A stretch of DNA of 64,000 nt from Lamellibrachia satsuma (taxonomy: Eukaryota; Annelida; Polychaeta; Sabellida; Siboglinidae), in assembly GCA_033239005.1 (NCBI GenBank), contig BSQZ01000015.1, forward strand, positions 9,374,001-9,438,000. The letters run 5' to 3'. Each line of letters opens with the position of its first letter. The stretch's first letter is position 1. The notes under the pieces were generated by a model that saw only the letters and a list, made by a program, of their open reading frames with translations, was not told where the DNA came from and did not search any database. Of the stretch, positions 59,701 to 64,000 are shown in pieces. The position numbers and the translations under genes were made by a program.

Positions 59701-60245
59701 TCTACAAAATTCTAAACAACATTATTGAGATCACCCCCCCTTCAGGCCTACTAACTCGCTCTCGAACCCGTGGACAATACATAGCCCCCAAGTGTCGTAT
59801 AAATGCAATGGTCTTTTCATTTTATCCCAGAGCCATTCGCATATGCAGTATGATTCCATCAAAAATTACCAACATAAAAAACCCAGGGTCATTTCAAGGG
59901 GCTATTATGGAACTCCCTTTCACCACACCTCCTCACCTAAACTGCCTTTAAAACACAGTGCTCAGCGTAAACTTATCCAGGGTGTGGGTATGGAGACTGT
60001 CTATGTGTGCATGTGGCAAGGCAGCGACAGTGTCCATACACACAACCAACCTATTAAAAAATTTCGTTAAACATCCTATACATAAAATAAATAAAACTAT
60101 CAAATAAAAACCATTTCAGCAACATTAATGATACTAGTCTTTTAATCGAATGTACCACCCACAGCGCATGCTCACAGCCCACCACAAACTCCTGCGTTAG
60201 CCCAAGTTTGGGCTGTTTGGAGTAAACCACTTGAGACTTGAGACT
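56759..60245 (+). mobile_element. CR1/L2-type LINE, nearly intact, with 2A-like motif
   Basis: A 749-codon frame (56759-59008) and an overlapping 337-codon frame (58938-59951) together form one protein, split by a single loss of two bases at about 58996. The N-terminus has RLIALSGDIHPNPGP (2A-like). Endonuclease follows: GILINTNSVKSIEKATQLKA, DIIFLVETKLDANYA (Glu), VVIAGDFNLPDINW, GMSDHESVIFNV. RT: LNQNKATGPDELPARVLKE, ANYRPISLTCILCKVMEHII, IDAILLDFAKAFDKVPHLRL, TSGVPQGSVLGPVLFLLYIN, IRLFADDSIIYRKI, SYLGVKLDSKLTLTNHV. The terminal domain ends LPFTTPPHLNCL. About 295 bp of 3' untranslated sequence end in a stem-loop and (ACTTGAG)2. It lies inside the satellite; the first codons (MKW) come from satellite sequence. 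Confidence 0.92.
60186..60245 (+). other. LINE 3' tail shared with the SINE
   Basis: The stretch from CAAACTCCTGCG to ACTTGAGACTTGAGACT matches the SINE 3' domain (23842-23781, minus) nearly base for base. It forms ACTCC/GGAGT and AGCCCAA/TTGGGCT stems. An alternative is that this is a separate 5'-truncated SINE copy abutting the LINE. Confidence 0.7.
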
Positions 60246-63200
60246 AAAAATGAAGTGTGAAATGAAGTGTGAAGTGTGAAAGGAAGTTTGAAATGAAATG
60301 TCACGTGCCAAATGAAGTGTGAAATGATGTGTGAAGTGTGAAATGAAGTGTGAAATGAAGTGTGAAGTGTGAAATGAAGTGTGAAATGAAGTGTGAAGTG
60401 TCAAATTAAGTGTGAAATGAAGTGTGAATTGTGAAATGAAGTGTGGAATGAAGTGTGAAGTGTGAAATGAAGTGTGAAATGAAGTGTGAAGTGAAGTGCG
60501 AAATGAAGTGTGAAGTGTGAAATGAAGTGTCAAATGAAGTATGAAATAAAGTGTGAAGTGTGAAATGAAGTGTGAAGTGTGAAAGGAAGTGTGAAATTAT
60601 GTGTCAAGTGCCAAATGAAGTGTTAAATGATGTGTGAAGTGTCAAATGAAGAGTGAAGTGTGAAATGAAGTGTGAAATGTCAAATGAAGTGTGAAATGAA
60701 GTGCGAAGTGTCAAATGAAGTGTCAAATGAAGGGTGAAGTGTGAAAGGAAGTGTGAAATTAAGTGTCAAGTGCCAAATGAAGTGTGAAATGAAGTGTCAA
60801 GTGTCAAATGAAGTGTGAAATACTGCGTTGTCGGAAGACTTCGTCTCGGCGACGTTCGTTTGAAGTGTGAAATGAAGTGTAAAAATGAAGTGTGAAATGA
60901 AGTGTGAAGTGTGAAAGGAAGTTTGAAATGAAGTCTCATGTGCCAAATGAAGTGTGAAATGATGTGTGAAGTGCGAAATGAAGTGTGAAGTGTCAAATTA
61001 AATGTGAAATGAAGTGCGAAGTGTGAAATGAAGTGTGAAATGAAGTGTGAAGTGTGAAATGAAGTGTGAAATGAAGTGTGAAGTGTGAAATGAAATGTGA
61101 AATGAAGTGTGAAGTGTGAAAGTAAGTGTGAAGTGTCAAATGAAGTGTCATATGAAGTATGAAATAAAGTGTGAAGTGTCAAATGAAGTGTGAAGTGTGA
61201 AAGGAAGTGCGAAATGATGTGTCAAGTGCCATGTGAAGTGTAAAATGATGTGTGAAGTGTCAAATGAAGAGTGAAGTGTCAAATAAAGTGTGAAATGTCA
61301 AATGAAGTGTGAAATGAAGTGCGAAGTGTCAAATGAAGTGTGAAATGAAGTGTGAAGTGTGAAATGAAGTGTCAAGTGCCAAATGAAGTGTGAAATGAAG
61401 TGTCAAGTGTCAAATGAAGTGTGAAATACTGCGTTGTCGGAAGATTTCGTCTCGGCGACGTTCGCTTGAAGTGTGAAATGAAGTGTAAAAATGAAGTGTG
61501 AAGTGTGAAAGGAAGTTTGAAATGAAATGTCACGTGCCAAATGAAGTGTGAAATGATGTATGAAGAGTGAAATGAAGTGTGAAGTGTGAAATGAAGTGTG
61601 AAATGAAGTGTGAAGTGTCAAAATAAGTGTGAAATGAAGTGTGAATTGTGAAATGAAGTGTGGAATGAAGTGTGAAGTGTGAAATGAAGTGTGAAATGAA
61701 GTGTGAAGTGAAGTGTGAAATGAAGAAGTGTGAAGTGTGAAATGAAGTGTCAAATGAAGAATGAAATAAAGTGTGAAGTGTGAAATGAAGTGTGAAGAGT
61801 GAAAGGAAGTGTGAAATTATGTGTCAAGTGCCAAATGAAGTGTTAAATGATGTGTGAAGTGTCAAATGAAGAGTGAAGTGTGAAATGAAGTGTGAAATGT
61901 CAAATGAAGTGTGAAATGTAGTGCGAAGTGTCAAATGAAGTGTGAAATGAAGGGTGAAGTGTGAAAGGAAGTGTGAAATGAAGTGTCAAGTGCCAAATGA
62001 AGTGTGAAATGAAGTGTCAAGTGTCAAATGAAGTGTGAAATACTGCGTTGTCGGAAGACTTCGTCTCGGCGACGTTCGCTTGAAGTGTGAAATGAAGTGT
62101 AAAAATGAAGTGTGAAATGAAGTGTGAAGTGTGAAAGGAAGTTTGAAATGAAGTCTCACGTGCCAAATGAAGTGTGAAATGATGTGTGAAGTGTGAAATG
62201 AAGTGTGCAGTGAAGTGTGAAATGAAGTGTGAAGTGTCAAATTAAGTGTGAAATGAAGTGCGAAGTGTGAAATGAAGTGTGAAATGAAGTGTGAAGTGTG
62301 AAATGAAGTGTGTGAAGTGTGAAATGAAATGTGAAATGAAGTGTGAAGTGTGAAATGAAGTGTGAAGTGAAGTGTGAAAGTAAGTGTGAAGTGTCAAATG
62401 AAGTGTCATATGAAGTATGAAATAAAGTGTGAAGTGTCAAATGAAGTGTGAAGTGTGAAAGGAAGTGCGAAATGATGTGTAAAATGATGAGTGAAATGTC
62501 AAATGAAGAGTGAAATGTCAAATGAAGTGTGAAATGAAGTGCGAAGTGTCAAATGAAGTGTGAAATGAAGTGTGAAGTGTGAAAGGAAGTGTGAAATGAA
62601 GTGTCAAGTGCCAAATGAAGTGTGAAATGAAGTGTCAAGTGTCAAATGAAGTGTGAAATACTGCGTTGTCGGAAGATTTCGTCTCTGCGACGTTCGCTTG
62701 AAGTGTGAAATGAAGTGTAAAAATGAAGTGTGAAGTGTGAAAGGAAGTTTGAAATGAAGTCTCACGTGCCAAATGAAGTGTGAAATGATGTGTGAAGTGT
62801 GAAATGAAGTGTGCAATGAAGAGTGAAATGAAGTGTGAAGTGTCAAATTAAGTGTGAAATGAAGTGCGAAGTTTGAAATGAAGTGTGAAATGAAGTGTGA
62901 AGTGTGAAATGAAGTGTGAAGTGTGAAATGAAATGTGAAATGAAGTGTGAAGTGTGAAACGAAGTGTGAAGTGAAGTGTGAAAGTAAGTGTGAAGTGTCA
63001 AATGAAGTGTCATGTGAAGTACGAAATAAAGTGTGAAGTGTCAAATGAAGTGTGAAGTGTGAAAGGAAGTGTGAAATGATGTGTCAAGTGCCAAATGAAG
63101 TGTAAAATGATGTGTGAAGTGTCAAATGAAGAGTGAAGTGTGAAGTGAAGTGTGAAAAGTCAAATGAAGTGTGAAATGAAGTGCGAAGTGTCAAATGAAG

Positions 63201-64000
63201 TGTGAAATGAAGTGTGAAGTGTGAAAGGAAGTGTGAAATGAAGTGTCAAGTGCCAAATGAAGTGTCAAGTGCCAAATGAAGAGTGAAATGATGTGTGAAG
63301 TGTAAAATGAAGTGTGAAGTTTCAAATGAAGTGTGAAATGAAGTATGAAGTGTGAAATGAAGTGTGAAATGAAGTGTGAAGTGTGAAAGGAAGTGTGAAA
63401 TGAAGTGGCAAGTGCCAAAAGAAGTGTGAAATGAAGTGTGAAGTGTGAAACGAAGAGTGAAATGAAGTGTCAAGTGTCAAATTAAGTGTGAAATGAAGTG
63501 TCAATTGTAAAATTAAGTGTGAAATGACGTGTGAAGTGTGAAATGAAGTTTGCAATGAAGTGGGAAGTGTGAAATGAAGTGTGAAGTGTCAAATTAAGTG
63601 TGAAATGAAGTGTGAAGTGAGAAATGAAGTGTGAAATGAAGTGTGAAGTGTGAAATGAAGAGTGAAATGAAGTGGGAAATAAAGTGTGAATTGTGAAATG
63701 AAGTGTGAAAAGAAGTGTGAAATGAAGTGTGAAGAATCAAATGAAGTGTGTAATGAAGTGTGAAGTGAAATGTGAAATAAAGTGTGAAATGTCAAAAGAA
63801 GTGTGAAATGCTGCGTTGTCGGAAGACTTCGTCTCGGCGAAGTTCGCTTGAAGTGTGAAATGAAGTGTAAAAATGAAGTGTGAAATGAAGTGTGAAGTGT
63901 GAAAGGAAATTTGAAATGAAGTGTCACGTGCCAAATGAAGTGTGAAATGCTGTGTGAAGTGTGAAATGAAGTGTGAAATGAAGTGTGAAGTGTCAAATTA
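60246..64000. repeat. Higher-order satellite of TGAAGTGTGAAA words, right block (runs off the window)
   Basis: Same words as the left block. The 43-bp box recurs at about 60828, 61430, 62043, 62662 and 63811, giving a higher-order period near 600-620 bp (the last interval is about double). Other landmarks recur with the box: GTGTAAAAATGAAG, GGAAGTTTGAAATGAA and TCACGTGCCAAATGAAG. No genes. Confidence 0.93.

Noticed and set aside
55582..64000. Many minus-strand ORFs of 75-159 residues rich in HTSFHTSHFISHF, which could be taken for a secreted repeat protein family.
   Set aside because: The satellite words contain no stop on that strand in any frame, and overlapping ORFs exist in several frames at once. 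Words of 7 bp break any constant frame. They are by-products of the repeat.

Overview
The window reads as nuclear DNA of an animal, probably an aquatic invertebrate. I cannot name the species. The signs are GT-AG introns of several kilobases, AT-rich composition, long minisatellites, and many clades of non-LTR retrotransposon and Penelope-like element. There is no operon structure, and no bacterial or phage gene was seen. Most apparent ORFs are shadows or are generated by tandem repeats.

Host genes are few. Positions 908-2087 (+) hold the probable last three exon-like blocks of a gene I do not recognise. One block has an in-frame stop, and a polyadenylation signal lies at 2190. Four exons at 18260-18373, 26960-27092, 35599-35759 and 36333-36487 (+) encode the C-terminus of ARMC2, an armadillo-repeat protein of cilia and sperm flagella. 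Their phases chain perfectly. The two large introns (about 8.6 and 8.5 kb) are packed with retroelement debris.

Layout. 5.3-12.0 kb is a large diverged satellite (56-bp and 72-bp units), invaded by a Penelope-like element and an RTE-type LINE, both on the minus strand. 13.6-14.6 kb is a TA-flanked miniature DNA transposon. 14.9-17.7 and 29.9-32.2 kb are L2/CR1-like LINEs. 21.2-24.2 kb is an almost complete but broken RTE-like LINE with a tRNA-derived SINE inserted in it. 33.4-34.6 kb is an alternating palindromic AT array. 38.5-43.2 kb holds two CR1-like LINEs arranged head to head. 47.9-48.3 kb is a compact Penelope-like remnant with inverted terminal repeats. 48.6-51.8 kb is another minus-strand LINE. 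52.6-55.6 kb is a DNA-transposon derivative, possibly Academ-like, with a PIN/XPG-like motif and a Cys-rich tail. It is N-terminally truncated and fused head to head with an inverted copy of its own 3' end. 55.7-64.0 kb is a higher-order satellite built from TGAAGTG-type words, interrupted by a nearly intact CR1/L2-type LINE carrying a 2A-like NPGP motif.

The strongest leads are these. (i) A SINE and a LINE share a 60-bp 3' tail with a conserved stem-loop. (ii) The palindromic transposon at 52.6-55.6 kb. (iii) The Penelope-like miniature with inverted repeats, a 13-bp target duplication, a 34-bp extension and hammerhead-like motifs. (iv) The 2A-like sequence in the LINE at 56.8 kb. All functional claims come from reading the sequence and remembered family features; no search or alignment was run.
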